The notes under the pieces: model-generated | Seen by the model: only the letters and a program-made list of their open reading frames with translations | What the model was told of the DNA's origin: nothing | The model's database searches: none | Part shown: piece by piece, positions 23,901-36,452 of the stretch | How the letters are laid out: every line of letters begins with the position of its first letter | How positions within the stretch are numbered: position 1 is the first letter of the stretch | NCBI GenBank assembly: GCA_024336345.1 | Contig: JANFOG010000002.1 | Location: 3,348,001 to 3,412,000 of the forward strand | Source of the DNA: Mariannaea sp. PMI_226 | Taxonomy: Eukaryota; Ascomycota; Sordariomycetes; Hypocreales; Nectriaceae | Direction of reading: 5' to 3' | DNA length: 64,000 nucleotides | Position numbers and translations under genes: made by a program

Positions 23901-24681
23901 CGCGGCTGTTCCATCTTTGACCATGCGGTAGCCCTTCGTTAAATCACCACTTGCTGCTCCCTTGCCGACTGGGTAATTAGCCACGCTGTCCAGCCCAATC
24001 TCAGCATTGCAGCGTGCCCATTATGTCGTCCTCCTTTGAGGGTATCTTTCCTCGGCGAAAGTACTCTTTAGTGAATGTCCACAGTATCCATCACGATGGT
24101 GGGTGAGAATCGACTCGAGTCAACGCATTTTGGATGGGGAACACGAAGACGGCCGCCGGCCGTTTTAAACTCGCCTTCACTTGCTTTCCTGATTAATAAA
24201 TGACCCAAAAATGACTACCATGATTCTCCACCAGCAAGTATCCAGTTTGTGTGGACTACTGGCCACCTTGATCGTTATTGCCGTCGAGGCAAAAGTGCAG
24301 TGTGGTAGTGATTAGTAGTAGTAGTATGAGCACTACAATCTGCCGCCACCTTTTTCGAATTTTTGGTTGGACTGTGCTAGGTTCACCACGATGGCCAAGA
24401 CGTTGACTCTGTTGATGCCCTCCACCTTTTCTTTCTCCCGCAGACTGATCAGATGGTAAGATTGGCCCCTCTGGCAGCTACCTTCCGTTCGAGTCCACGA
24501 GTTTAGGAGTTTCGATTGACTCTTTAAAGCTGGGTATTCCTCTCCCCTCGTGCCTCATCCGTCGTCGGAGTCGGACTTGGCTCCGGTCGAGTTCAGTTCC
24601 TTTCCTGCCAGTCCCATTTTACCAATCTTTTCCGTGCCCTCACATCCTCCCTCTGCGCTGAAAAAACTCTCCTTGACCAAG

Positions 24682-25142
24682 ATGTCTCGTGAGATGCCAC
24701 CAGCACGGCACCATTAGCCATCTTGTCCGTGTGTTGATCCTGCAGCGATTATCTGCCCATCCTGCGCCTCAGAGACATCTCCGCCAAAAACTTGTAAGGC
24801 GCTTTTTGATCGAGAACGGCTGACCATCCCCCATCCCCCATTTGCCCCATTTTGTTCCCTTTCGTACCCGCGCCTCAGACAGACCCTCAAATCGTCGTGT
24901 TGCCCGTTGCCCGTTGGCCGTCTGTTCCCCTTTCTTCCCGCTCCGTTGACTGGAAACGGTCTGGGTAAGGGCCGCGCGCCTAGAGAGAGAAGCACCCGAG
25001 CTAAGCTGTCAATATTCTAGCCCCCGAACTTCCTCACAAATGGAGTGAAGTATTCATCTCTAAGGACCCTTTTATACGTCTAGAAGGCTTTTCGGGGTCT
25101 TTTGCGTGTCCCATATTTCGCTTCGTTTGCACTCACATGTAA
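24682..25142 (+). promoter_or_regulatory. upstream ORFs in the leader of the Zn2Cys6 gene
   Basis: Three short upstream ORFs precede the main start: 24682-24717 (11 codons), 25040-25048 (Met-Glu-stop) and 25137-25142 (Met-stop, ATGTAA). A fourth ATG at 25154 opens a frame that overlaps the main start out of frame. If the transcript starts upstream of them, they would repress or gate translation of the factor. The transcript start is not known. Confidence 0.35.
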
Positions 25143-25172
25143 GCGCATTTTCGATGCTACACCCTCTCCGAT

Positions 25173-28082
25173 ATGGAAGCAGGGCCATCCTCATCAAGCA
25201 CAATCTCTCCCGGGCCCGGCCCGCAGTCGAGTCGGAAAGAGCGTGGTGCAATTGCTGCCCAGGTGAGTTGTTTCTTTGTCTCCCAGTTTTGCATCCACAA
25301 CTACTCGATTTGCGTCGAAGCAATAGCTAGTTACGATCGGATTTCTCTGGTTTGGTTGTACCCGCCTCCCCTCCATCCTCTACCATTCCGTTTCCCCCCC
25401 TCCATTTTTCTCCCACCCTCCCCGCCAAGTGATCAAATCTAGGTACATCCATCGGAGGACTACATCTTCGGGAGGGGGCGAGAAAAAAGAGAAAGAGAGA
25501 TGGACGGCCTTTGAAATCTTTATGCGCATCAAGATGTGTGGGCTAACCAAGATGTAGGCTTGTGAGACGTGCCGCAATAGGAAGCAGAGGTGTGACGAAC
25601 AGCGGCCCAAATGTGGGACGTGCCAGAAATTTAAGCTCGAATGTCGATATCGGGAGCCTCAACCAACAAAGTATGTTTCACACTTTTTTTTTCTTTATTT
25701 CTTTGCAAGTCAGATATAACGCTCTGGAAGGCTAGGAATCTCGCCCGGCCGTGTTGCCTGAGGTGCCGCTCGGGTTTTGCCTCTAGGAGCGAGGCAGGCG
25801 TCACTCCAGCTCGCAGCTCCGCATTGGCAGTTGGCAGTTGGGACTTCACAACCCGCACTTCACAACGCCATCATCATTATCATCATTGTCCACAGTCACT
25901 AAAATTTTCCCAGAAAAGACAGGACCTTGGTAGAGATTCTAGATCGCCTCAAAACCGTCGAGAGCAAAATTGACAGCTTAAGCCTCAAGGGCAACACCAC
26001 GCCGCCAATCTTTCCTACATCACAGCCGGCCCCTGTCTATCCTGCCAGCACCCCGCTCTTGGTTGATCATGATGCCCAAGAATCGCTTCCGGCCTCCTCA
26101 GGCCATTCTAGCAGCCCTTCATTATCGAATTTGGGAGGATATCGCTATGACTCTTCATCGTCTCGGATGTTAGAGTGGCCGGCCATCCGCCAACTACTAG
26201 AAGCCGCAGGCCAAGAGCCCCAGTCTGCCCAAGGCAAGGTTGATCTATCAGCACTACCAGGAGGCATCCGTGGATCAACAACAGCTTTACCCACCGATGG
26301 AGTCCAGGCAACATCTATATCAAGCAACAATGTCCTACAAGTGCCCCTGCAGTTCCCAAGCCCATCGCCTAACCTGAATCTCAACCCTCCCAGCATTGAC
26401 TGGGATACAATGCAGCGTCTGTCCAAAGGCTATTTCGACGCCTTCAATTTTCTCTACCCTATCATAGACCGCCAATGGTTCGGGTCCAACATTTTACCCT
26501 CGATACTAAACAACGGGTTCCAGGAAGACACTACATCAACTCTTGTGCTGCTTGTGTTTGCTCTGGGAGAGGTTGCCTTTGCCGCCTCAGAGGTGCCCAT
26601 TTCTGCATATAAGGGGCGACCATCCGGTATCAAGGGCGGAACTATCGATCGACCTCCAGGAATCACATACTTTAATGAGGCTCGGAAGCGAATGGGCTTT
26701 GCTTTAACTGAGGTCAGCTTGGAAAACGTCCAGATGTTTGCATTGGCTGCATTGTACAACCAGAGTTGCGGTCAAGCCCTCGTAGGTGCCAGACATTATT
26801 CTAAATTGCTAGAGCAAAACCTCTGACTATCGAGACAGGAGTGTTGGAGAATGAGCGTTATGGCCTCGGTGGCCTGTCAAGTGTTAATATCAAGGTTTGA
26901 CATCCTCTGTCTGGTGTCGATAGCCAACGTTGGAATCAGGTAGACTGACCAGCCATATTTTTTTAGTATATCCGACGAACTACACGGCCCCCAAGCTGAT
27001 GTTATCCGGCGAGTTTTCTGGCACTGCCTAATCACGGAAACGTGCGGACCTCCGACCACGATGAAAATAACATTGGGCTAATATCAAAACTAGATATCTC
27101 CAGATGGAGTTTGGACTACCTTCGACTGGACTCGAGAAGCTGGACGACGCTGTTGGCCTTCCCAACTTTAGCGGACCGATGACAGAAGAGGATTATATTG
27201 GCAATCAAACCACCCATTTCCAAGAGCACTTTGCGTCTCAGATTGTACTACGCCGCCTCTCGGCTAACTTCCACACCGCCCTCAGTAAATGTCAGTTCTC
27301 GCCCGACGCCGGACCACTGCCAATACGTGCTTCGGTCAGATGACAACAACATGCTAACTCGAAGCTCAGTATATGGCACCAATGCTACACCTTCCTTTCC
27401 TGGCTTTGGGTCTTTTAGCAACCCAATGAGCGATGCGAACCCATTCACCGTGAAGCAGTTTGCCGCCCAGCTGGATCAGTGGCGAGGGATGCTTCCGGGA
27501 CACCTCCGGTGGCAGGATGACCAGTCAAAACCATATCCTGACCCATCAGAGCATGTTTTTGCTTCCATGTACTCTGGGCAAAGTCTGCAGACTACCTACA
27601 TGTTCACATCGGACCTCGACACCCCCCCAGCCAGATACCCTTACACCGCCGACATTCAAGTGGCCCTTCTCCGAACACGATACTACTACAATAAATATCT
27701 TGTCTACCGACCATGTGTTTTCAAGGCCCTGCACTACCCAGATTCCTTGTCGCGGGAAGATGCCGATGGAGCGGCTGAGTGCCTCAAGGCGTCGCTGAAG
27801 TGGCCGATTGCTCTGTCACCACCTTGCGCCAACAAGCGGCTGGTCCCCATCACCTTCTTTTGGTCTCAAAATTTCTTTGGAATTTTGATCCTGCTGCATC
27901 TATCGCGGCAGCATCCCATGCTGAGGCGCATTCGGTCGTCATTGTGTGGACAGCATTTTGAGGGGGACGCGACTGAAACGGTGAGCTTATACCTGGATTG
28001 GTTACGTGATATGAAAAAGATAGACTCAACAGCGAACTGGTGTTGGAATGTTATTCGACTGATATATCACCCGGACGATTGA
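25173..28082 (+). CDS. Zn2Cys6 (GAL4-type) transcription factor, 701 aa
   Basis: Seven exons: 25173-25262, 25558-25670, 25914-26781, 26839-26894, 26967-27041, 27094-27284 and 27370-28082; 701 residues with every junction in phase. The zinc cluster has the exact C-x2-C-x6-C-x6-C-x2-C-x6-C spacing (first Cys at residue 32, last at 59) and starts two codons after an exon junction. A short heptad-like helix (LVEILDRLKTVESKIDSL) about ten residues further on fits dimerisation. The large middle part (about 170-500, including ECWRMSVMASVACQVLIS and RTGLEKLDD-like SPSTGLEKLDD context) matches the fungal-specific transcription factor domain. It should be a nuclear DNA-binding regulator; its targets are unknown. 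The nearest gene upstream is an MFS transporter 5.8 kb away. The leader may contain upstream ORFs. Confidence 0.92.
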
Positions 28083-30186
28083 ATGAGAGAACAATAGGAA
28101 GTGGGATGATATCATCAAAGGGATCCGAGTTTTGGCAAGAGGGTTATGGTTCAAAATAGACTGGGAGGGGGCGCACTCATCTTTTTTGAATATTCCAACT
28201 GCATAGTAGGTGCAATACGAGCCTTCTCACGGACAAATGGTATTTCTTGTCAGCCAGAATTGTTTTTTAGCTAACTCAAAGACGGTAAAGGAGTTTACAA
28301 GATGCCACACTTGTCAGGACCAATGAAGGAATGGGGGTTGGCTAGAATCAGGAATTGATACCCATATTATGATCTTTGTTGCGCCCAAGAACGGCCTACG
28401 TCAGGATTGTGTTTCCCATCTTCTTTACAGCACGTTCCTTTTATTATGTTATTTTCTTTCTCTCAGTGTCGTTTGCATCAGTTGAGGTACATGTCCCCCG
28501 CACCTGACGAGCATACAACACAGATTGGGACGCTCAGAACAGCAGCTCTCTACCCTACCAGAAGCTCCTCAAACTAGTTGGCAGCGATACCGAGTGCGAA
28601 GAACTACCAAAACCTCCCAAAATATGAGAAAGCTAACTAGAATTCTGTTTGTCAGACCTGATCAGCTACCACCAAAAAACAGGGAGTTCCCTCTAGATCT
28701 TATCAAGCTCAACGGAGGTCGCCCCCTTAATAGCGGCTCGTGAAGCACTTGATCCGGGGGGGGCGAGAAAATGAAATCAGCAAACGATTCTTGGGGAGGG
28801 AGGACACATCTGCACACGAGATTAGAACTATATGCTGGCCTCCCTCGACCTCCTCCGCTTCATCCTTTGGGAGAGGAGTATGTGGCGCATGAAAGCCGCA
28901 CGACCGAAGAAAATACGGGACGGGCCGGGGCGGCTCGCGGGGGGTGGCAAAAACGAAACGGTGTGGAGCCATCCCCCCCCCCCCCCCCAACTAAACCCCA
29001 AAACCTGAGCGGGAAAAAACACTTGTCAACCGCGTCAGTACCTAAGACATGTTCTGCAGCCCGCACCAAGTGAGCGAGCGAGCAACATAGTGCGGTGCTG
29101 TGCTTGGGCGGGGGGGCGTACCGTTAGATCGAGTTCCCTGTGTGTGTGGCTTAATTACATATGCATGACCGCAACACCCAACTTTTCTGCACGCCTGTGT
29201 GTTTTTGCTGATTTTTACTCTTCAGGCTGTATGTAGCTGGGGACGGCGGTGACTGAGCAACCAGTAGCAGATCTATTCATAAAACCACTGAATCTATGCA
29301 GTAAGTGACATGTATACCATATCTATGCCAGCACCGGCATTAGTGGGGACAGAAACAGATTTGTTATAGGAGGAGAGCTGACATATAAATACATGCCATA
29401 TTCTTTCTCCATCATCATTAAGGAATCTATAGAAGATGAAGAAGGAAAAAGAAAGGTAAGTAATCACCAACTCGGAAAAAAGGGCCAATATCACTGGTGC
29501 ATTGAAGACAAAGTTCTGTTGCACACAAACTCGGACCAAAATCAGTACGCACCTCTTTCCCGTGCTTTATATCCTAGTTAGGCCTCGCTCTTGCTCTCTA
29601 TATATGACAACATCAGAAGTGCAGTATTTTACTCTCGCACACAAACCCCTAAAGTGCAAAGTATGACTTGTTCGATCTCCAACTCAAAGTCACAACAGGG
29701 TCCGCAGATTGCATGTCAGCGACGATATTCACCGAAGAGTGGGGCTGGTAAACTGATCTCTGAGATCTTGTCAAGAAGCGAGAATATAGGCTACCAGATC
29801 AAGCTTAGAATGTCTTCCAAAAACGAAGATTATAAATTTCCATTGCATAGCTGGAGGGCTACTTATAAACCAACAGTACCTCCTGTCAAGGGAGAAGACG
29901 AACAACTGACCACTGATAAGATGGTATTTGGTCAAAACATGTAAAGCCCACATTACTGTAGTACTCATAAATAGTTATGTTTACCTCTCAACTTGACACG
30001 TGCCTCCTAGACGTTACAATTCTCAATTTCGAAAGAGAAAGAAAGCCAACATCTCTCGGCCACGTACGTCATTGACAAACCTCCGTACCACAAGACGAAA
30101 AAGACATTTCCGTGAAATAACACCAAAGACACCAATCCCGTTCTGGACGTCATAACCCGCCGCGACGAACAAGCAAGTATCTTCCA
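28083..30186. other. gene-free stretch, 2.1 kb
   Basis: Lies between the stop of the Zn2Cys6 gene and the stop of the minus-strand unknown gene. There are open frames at 28525-28743 and 29591-29944, but no domain, leader or splice support. It contains a 16-C run (28973-28988). Confidence 0.55.
28973..28988. repeat. poly-C run, 16 bp
   Basis: Sixteen consecutive C residues in intergenic DNA. Confidence 0.8.
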
Positions 30187-33100
30187 TCACCAGAATACAT
30201 ATGCAGGATCTGTCTCTGACAAACCTCTGCTACATCTTTGGCCCAGCTTAAGTCTTTGGTCATTATCATTTGTCCGCCCTATTTCATCCATCTGTGTGAT
30301 CATTTGCAAAGCTGGTCGACATATAGCCTTGATCGCTCCTTCAAAGTCGTCAGGAGACCATGAAGCCTTGTCTCCCAACTGCAGTTGTTCGTTTTGACTG
30401 AGTAAAGCATCCGCTTTTGCAGATCTGACTGATGCATCGAACCACTGCGTGGTTTGGCACTCCCCAGGACTCAAACCCTGGGTAAGCACACCCCGGTAGC
30501 AGTTGGAGGCCTGCTTTCCGTGGATCACTCGAGTCATGGTGAGACAGAGATACACTGAATCAGTTGTAGAGCGGTTGTATTTGACAATATGACGCACTCT
30601 TGCCTTCTCGATGCTCCATTTCTTAGAGGCATCATGTTCAACCTCGAAATGTATCTGGTCTTCGTTGCCATGTCTGTGGAATGATCAGCAACAATTTCGG
30701 GGTGAGTTAACGCTGCTGGAGACTTACGTAACGACCAAAGACCGCACCAAGTGGCCGGCGAAGTCTCTGAAATTAGCTGGGACGTCGTCGACGACATCAG
30801 CCAAACGCGTCACTCCAACCCGAAGATCCCAAGCACGCTTTGTGCAGTGAATGTAGAGCCCCGGCAACTCTTGTGTAACTGGCCTACAAGAATATTCAAA
30901 ATTTGAAGCGTCAATTTCAACTACCTTCCGATCGCCGTCTTCCTTGGATTGACAAATGAAGTCATAGTGGACGTCCCTTTTGTTGAGAGTCCATCTCTTT
31001 CCCTTGGAAGTAGCCGTGGTTGGCAGTATTTCTGCTTCCATGCCATTGGTTGTGAGGACGGTGTGAAACCCGATGTTTTCATCACCAATGTCAAAGGAGT
31101 TAAGGACCATGTGAGCATCCCAGTATGGGCCCGTACCCATATTGACTAAGGATGGACTCAGATTCTTGATGCAAAGTCGGCCAAATCTTGCTTCAAGATT
31201 GATCCGCCCAGGAGTCAGCTGTAGGATACTGAACATATCTTTCATATAGTCCTGCGCACCATCTAGGACTTCATCGAGACCCTCAGGCTTTCCGGGGGTT
31301 TGTGTTTGCCCAGAGGTAGCAGGAGGTTGTTGAAGCCCCGGAGTGAGTGTCTTGGCTATTTTAGTAGGAGTTGTTTCCAGCTTTGGTACTGGTGGATAGT
31401 CGTGAAAGCTATGTTTGTTTAGTGACGCCTCTCTCTTCCGCGCTGAAGGCGATGATTTTATTTTGATAGCAACGTTGGCCCCAAAAGAGTTGCCCCTCTC
31501 CATTTTGCTATCACACTCGCCAATCAAAGCCTGAGCCCACGTCTTTCGCACACCGGATTTCTGACGCATTGTTTCAATGAAAGCTTCTCCATGGCTCACC
31601 CGCTTGCGAGCTATCGGGGTAGTGTCACCGTTTGGCTCGTCCTCCATGGCTACAACCCCCTGCAAGGCTGCCGGAGTTGAGACTGCCTTGTTGTTTTTTT
31701 GAGGATGTATGTCCATTAATGCTGGAGTAAAGATGTGATCGATGCAGCTGTCCATCAAATTGCTTTCCTGGGGGTGTCTGGCGGAGGAAGCTGGAGGTCC
31801 GTAGTTGCTATGCCTCTGCAACGTCACATTCAATGGGGAAAACATATCAGAGAGAAGACCTGGAGGGGGATCTGAATCTAGAAGAGATTCGGATATTCGT
31901 GTAGCAGCAGCTGCTTGCAAACCTGAAACCGGCATCATTGTGTCGGGTATAGGGTCGAAAAGATGTGAGTCGTTTGGTTGAGTCGTACTTTTGACAAGAT
32001 TGGGTACCACATTGCCTGGATGTGTACAATCAACGTAAGTATGGGAACTTCCTGTACCAAGAGTGTCGCTAAGAAGATCCATTGGTTCATCCATGAGAAG
32101 CTGAGGTTGCGATTCAGGACGTCTGGAGGTTGCAGGACTCTTAAGTCCTGCCATCCAGTTTGCCACCTTGTCAACGTTGCTCATTGTTGACCTTTCGATC
32201 CATGTGTTATTTGCATGAGATTTACCCTTGAAAACTTCGTGAGCACCTGAACCTTTGTCACTTTTGTTGGTTCTGACCCTAGAAGATGACCGATGACCGC
32301 GGAATTTTGAAGTCTGTTCCAAAAACATATCTGAGTCCGAGTTATGCGGAATGGTTGAATTGGATTGATCACTGTTCTTTTCTAGTATTGAATTCGGAAT
32401 TGGTCGTTTGGGCTCAGAAGTAGCGACGAAGCCGCGAGATTTGACCGGATAGATGAAGTCTGCAAAGGGGCCAAATGAGAAATAGAGGCTATGGTCTCCC
32501 CTAGGGCTCATCGCATAAATGGTATTGTCTAGCTGAGGATTTCCATTTTTATCAATGATGCATGTCCGTAAAGTTGACATTTCAGTGAGAGTTGGGAAAT
32601 CGATTGGTACTTCCGAGATCTGAGCATTGGGATACGTAAGTCTATCGAGACCCAAGTGGGTAAAATAGCGGAACGATAACTTTGGAGGTGAATCAGACTC
32701 GGTGAATATTAGATGTGAGGAACCGGAAGTTGTTGCGACCTACAAATGAGTTAGACACATGCTTATCTTCGCTGAGTGACACAAACCACAAACCTGAAGG
32801 CTCAAGAGATTTGTAAGCTTCTGGATAGCTTTCTCTGAACATTCTGGGCCATGTTCGCTGCCAATGTAGACCAGGGTACCCTTCATGTTGTGAGTGAATT
32901 GGCACTTCGTCAGCCAGCCGATCTTATCCAATATCTGGTTGGGGTCAGGGTGGATGAAACTGTATTTGAGGAGAAGATCCATTATTGACAGGCCATTAAA
33001 AAGCTCCAAGCCTCTCCAAGTTGACTTGTGATGAAGAACTTGAATTGGTTCAGGAAATCTGAATTCGTCGTAATCATGGCTGCCTTCCCATCTCTGTTGT

Positions 33101-33497
33101 TGATACAGGGCCCAGGGTACGACATGGGGATGCTGAGCATCGATTTTGAGGTCAGCTTGTGATTCAGCACCAGCCCCATCACTGCCTAAGTTGCTGATAA
33201 GATCGTCCTCCAACGGTACAACCTCATCCTCCAGCAGTTTCTCCAAGTAAGATTGAAGCTTTCCGAAGACTTTATCTCTGTCACCCGCGAGGGCAATGAT
33301 CTTGAACCAAGGCACCTTAGGCTCGTACAGGATTTCGACGATCATCCGCTGATATTGTTAGAGCTGGAAAATACAATGCATGACACTGGAATGCTTACCG
33401 ACTCAATCTGCTCCTGCATATGAGCGATGGTGGACTTGACACCGCATGGAAGCAGAGCAGGGTTCGTAGTTAGATAAAATTCGACATACTCAGACAT
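30187..33497 (-). CDS. large conserved-looking protein of unknown function, 1050 aa
   Basis: Four minus-strand exons: 33497-33399, 33348-32794, 32739-30728 and 30673-30187; 1050 residues, all junctions in phase with CTAAC-type branch points. I do not recognise a named family. The N-terminal third (MSEYVEFYLTT through about residue 320) looks folded, with repeated alpha/beta character. It contains a helix KAIQKLTNLLSLQ followed by a strand SGSSHLIFTE. The middle (about 340-640) is low complexity, Ser/Pro/Thr-rich and probably disordered. The C-terminal part (about 660-1000; LEARFGRLCIKNLSPSL onward) again looks folded and rich in beta strands. No signal peptide, membrane helix, zinc motif or catalytic signature was seen. 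Two folded ends with a disordered centre suggest an adaptor or RNP-type protein, but that is speculation. Start chosen at MSEYVEF; an in-frame ATG 17 codons upstream is less likely. Confidence 0.85.
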
Positions 33498-34949
33498 GTT
33501 GACAGACCATCCCCATAACTCTAGATGAAAGAGGATGATATATGACAATGATAGGAGGTATATCAGAGAAAAAGGGGGGGGAAAGCTGGAGGCAATGGGA
33601 TTGCGAGGTGGATTGATACTGAGTGGAGAGAATGGACGAGGAGAAGAGAAAGGAAATTATTTCCCCAGGCTTGTTGATGTTGTTGCCGCTGCGACCTGTT
33701 GAGAGGGAAGGGAGGGCGACACAGCCGTACCTACCTTCGAGATAAAGTGTAAGGAAACAAGAGGCAGCTGCCCTCGGGAGTGCTTGCCAGCTGCCGGCGA
33801 CTGTGATAGGCATCAACAACCAGGTGCTTCTCACGACACATTCGTAGATGTCAACAAAATAAGTGTAAGATGGGACTTAGGCTTTGGGTCAGGCATACAT
33901 GACCTGATACATATCTTAGGAAGAATGTGTGCAGCACAAGTTGGTCCCATTAATAGTCCCTTCTTGAGGCAGCGAGGAGCTTTTCAGTGATTCTATGTAT
34001 CGCAACAATGTAGGGAAAGTGATGGTGGGTTGTTTTCGCAGCCAGGTCTGGATGGCAGGTAAAATGAGCGAGAATATCTAGTGATAAATATGTCTGCTCT
34101 GAATCACACACATCTTAATTACGCAGGAGGCTTCGCAGGTATGAACAGCACAAAGAAATCAACAGTAAATGAAACAACGCCTAGTCACGCAATAGCAAAA
34201 AATTCAAGAGAAACTCCCTAGCATTATATTCATAAAGTAGCTGGGGCATATATCTATCGCCTTCTCCCGAGCATCATTGTGAAGAGTAACCCTGAAATCT
34301 GAAATCTGTACATGTATTTGTCGTCACATCAATCTCTCTCTAATTGTTGGGCTGTACCTTTGCCAGAGTCCTTTCCCTTTGTCCTCTTCTTTCCCTCCCT
34401 TGCAATATCGTCACTCGAAGGAACTATCTCACACACAAGATGAGTTAGAAGCCTTCCCGCTGTAATACTGCTTAAAAAAAAACCAGAAATCAAAAAATCA
34501 TGACGCCATAACACCCTCCAAAATATATTATGCCATCCTGGGAACCGTTTTTTTTTTTGGTTGGAGACAAGAGAAGAAAATAAAGAACCAAAAAATATGC
34601 TAGCGAATCGTCGTATCCAAATCACGGGGAAATGACCAGCCCATCTATCAAACAATGACGTGAAATCAAGTTGGCGCAAAAGAGTGGTATCAAGATGCCG
34701 GCAACGGTCGTAAGTAAGTGACGAGTCCGGCACTGTGTAGCAACGTCCCAGGTAAGACGTAACGAGGGAATATGTCAGCATTGAAGCCTAGGAGGGACGG
34801 AAACAACCCGGGGTTGTCGAGAAACCCATCGAGAAATGAGATCGCTGGTAAACTTGAGGAAGAAAGTCATTGGTCCTGAGAGCGACGTTAATTTCCAACT
34901 CGAGTTCCAGGGTCGTTAGGTTTGGAGTGGAAATAGGTCCTGAAGCAAC
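33498..34949. other. intergenic, 1.45 kb
   Basis: Promoter of the 1050-residue gene and 3' flank of the She3-like gene (both minus). Open frames here (33490-33834 and 34329-34781 minus) lack any recognisable protein character. AT-rich around 34190-34520. Confidence 0.55.
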
Positions 34950-36452
34950 TCATTGTGCTCCCTTGACGGTCTTCTTGACATTCAACGCCCACTTCAGTTT
35001 CGCAAGGGTCTCTCTCGCCTCTTCTAGCAAACGCTCTTGCTCTTCTTCCCTACTCTTCGCATCGGACTTGATCTTCTCAAGACTCTGCTCCTGGGCCTTC
35101 TTGTATTCTTCAAACACGCGCACAATATCGTCCTTTTCTTGTTTCAGTTGCTTAATGTTGCCGTCTTGTTGGTCGCAAAGCTCTCGCAGGGTTTGGATCT
35201 TGTCATCGTCTTGTCGTCGCTCCTCAACTAGCTCGTCGATCTGGATCTTGAGCTTGCTGGCCCCCCGTTTGAAATCATCTCCTTGGTCTCGCCAATGAGA
35301 CGATATAGCATTGTACCGACCCTCCATGAGCTGTGCGTAGCTTGTTGCTTCGTCGACCTGAACTTTTGTCTCCGCTCTCATCTTTTCCATCTCGTCCCTC
35401 CAGGTCCTTTCACGCTCTTGGGCATCGAGGGTTTTCTTCTTTTCGAATTCGACATTGGCAGACAAGGTCTCAACTTGGCGTTCCTTCCTAGCGAGCAGCG
35501 TCTTGGTGACATTGGCTTCCAAAAGTCTGCTTTCGTAGTCCCCAACCATGCGCTCCATCTTGTCTTCGACGAGCTTTGCGGTCTGCTTTGCCTCCTCGGC
35601 GCGTATTTTCTCAATCTTGAGCTCTCGCTTCAGAGCATCATTGTCGCTCACGAGCTTGTTGATGACACGTCCCGTCTTTCCCAGTCCTGCCTTGCCAATT
35701 GTCGAGTCCCATTGACCATCTGCGGTTTCCCCGCCGTCCGACATGACGGAGGCATCGGGGTCTGGGGTGGTCTCTATCACTCTTGCGGAAGTCATATTCC
35801 ATCGACTGGGGGTTTCGGGAAGTGGCTCCGGTTTCAATCTCGTTGGTTGTGGCGATCTTTGATGTTGGCTGCCGTCGGTGACGGACATGCCACTCGCGTT
35901 GCTGTTGAGGCTGCTGGAGAAGCCGCTATGCTTGCTGTCTGGGCTTGATTCGAAGTCGTCGAAACTAGTTACACTTCGGATGGTGCTTGACCTCGTCAGG
36001 CCAGATTTATAGGAGGCGGATACCCGACCTTTCATGCTGTTGATTAGGCCGTTGGAGGCAGGTGTTAAGGTCTTTTGGGAGAGACCATGCGGCTCAGAAG
36101 GCTTCTTGACTGCACCTGCAAAACAAGTCCTGTATTAGCAGAGAATGTGGCAGGGCAACAGACAATTCGTGGTGAGAAAACAGGTCTTGGCAGGGTCGCA
36201 GGGCTGAGTGGATGATGATGTAGGTGCGAGGTAGAGCATTTGAGTAAGGTAATGGATTCGTTTGTGCATGAGATGCAGTGGTGCGTGCAGGGGAGCGAAG
36301 TGGGCAAAGAAAGCGATGGAAGCGGGCTTCTGGCTTTTTGGTGCAGTCATGGTTCTCAACTACAGCATTAGTAGCCCTGTCTAGGTTTACGTACCGTTGA
36401 CAGCGTCCTTGTGAATGGTAAAATCCTTCTTGCTGAGCCGATGCCGTGGCAT
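34950..36452 (-). CDS. long coiled-coil protein, She3-like (SWI5-dependent HO expression protein 3 family), 407 aa
   Basis: Two exons, 36452-36395 and 36115-34950, separated by a 279-bp intron that is long for this locus; 407 residues. The first exon encodes MPRHRLSKKDFTIHKDAVN. Residues up to about 150 are Ser/Thr/Pro-rich and disordered. From about residue 165 to 395 the chain is an almost unbroken coiled coil with heptads and many Glu, Lys and Arg (ELKIEKIRAEEAKQTAKLVE, KMERMVGDYESRLLEANVTK). Filamentous-fungal proteins with this coiled coil are commonly annotated as She3-like; in yeast She3 links mRNA-She2 complexes to myosin V. That name is from memory of the pattern. A small alternative exon inside the intron (after a TGTAG acceptor near 36361) cannot be excluded. 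Confidence 0.78.

Larger units (their letters stand above)
19373..25172. other. gene-free stretch, 5.8 kb, between the transporter and the Zn2Cys6 factor
   Basis: No coding chain could be supported. It holds two TACGGAGTA sites (20179-20187 and 23844-23852), the 16-bp palindrome ACCTACCTAGGTAGGT (20889-20904), a CTCAGTC-rich repetitive patch (about 23579-23610), and CA-rich sequence near 22190-22260. The last 700 bp are pyrimidine-rich and contain four upstream ATGs; they are probably the promoter and leader of the gene at 25173. Confidence 0.55.
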
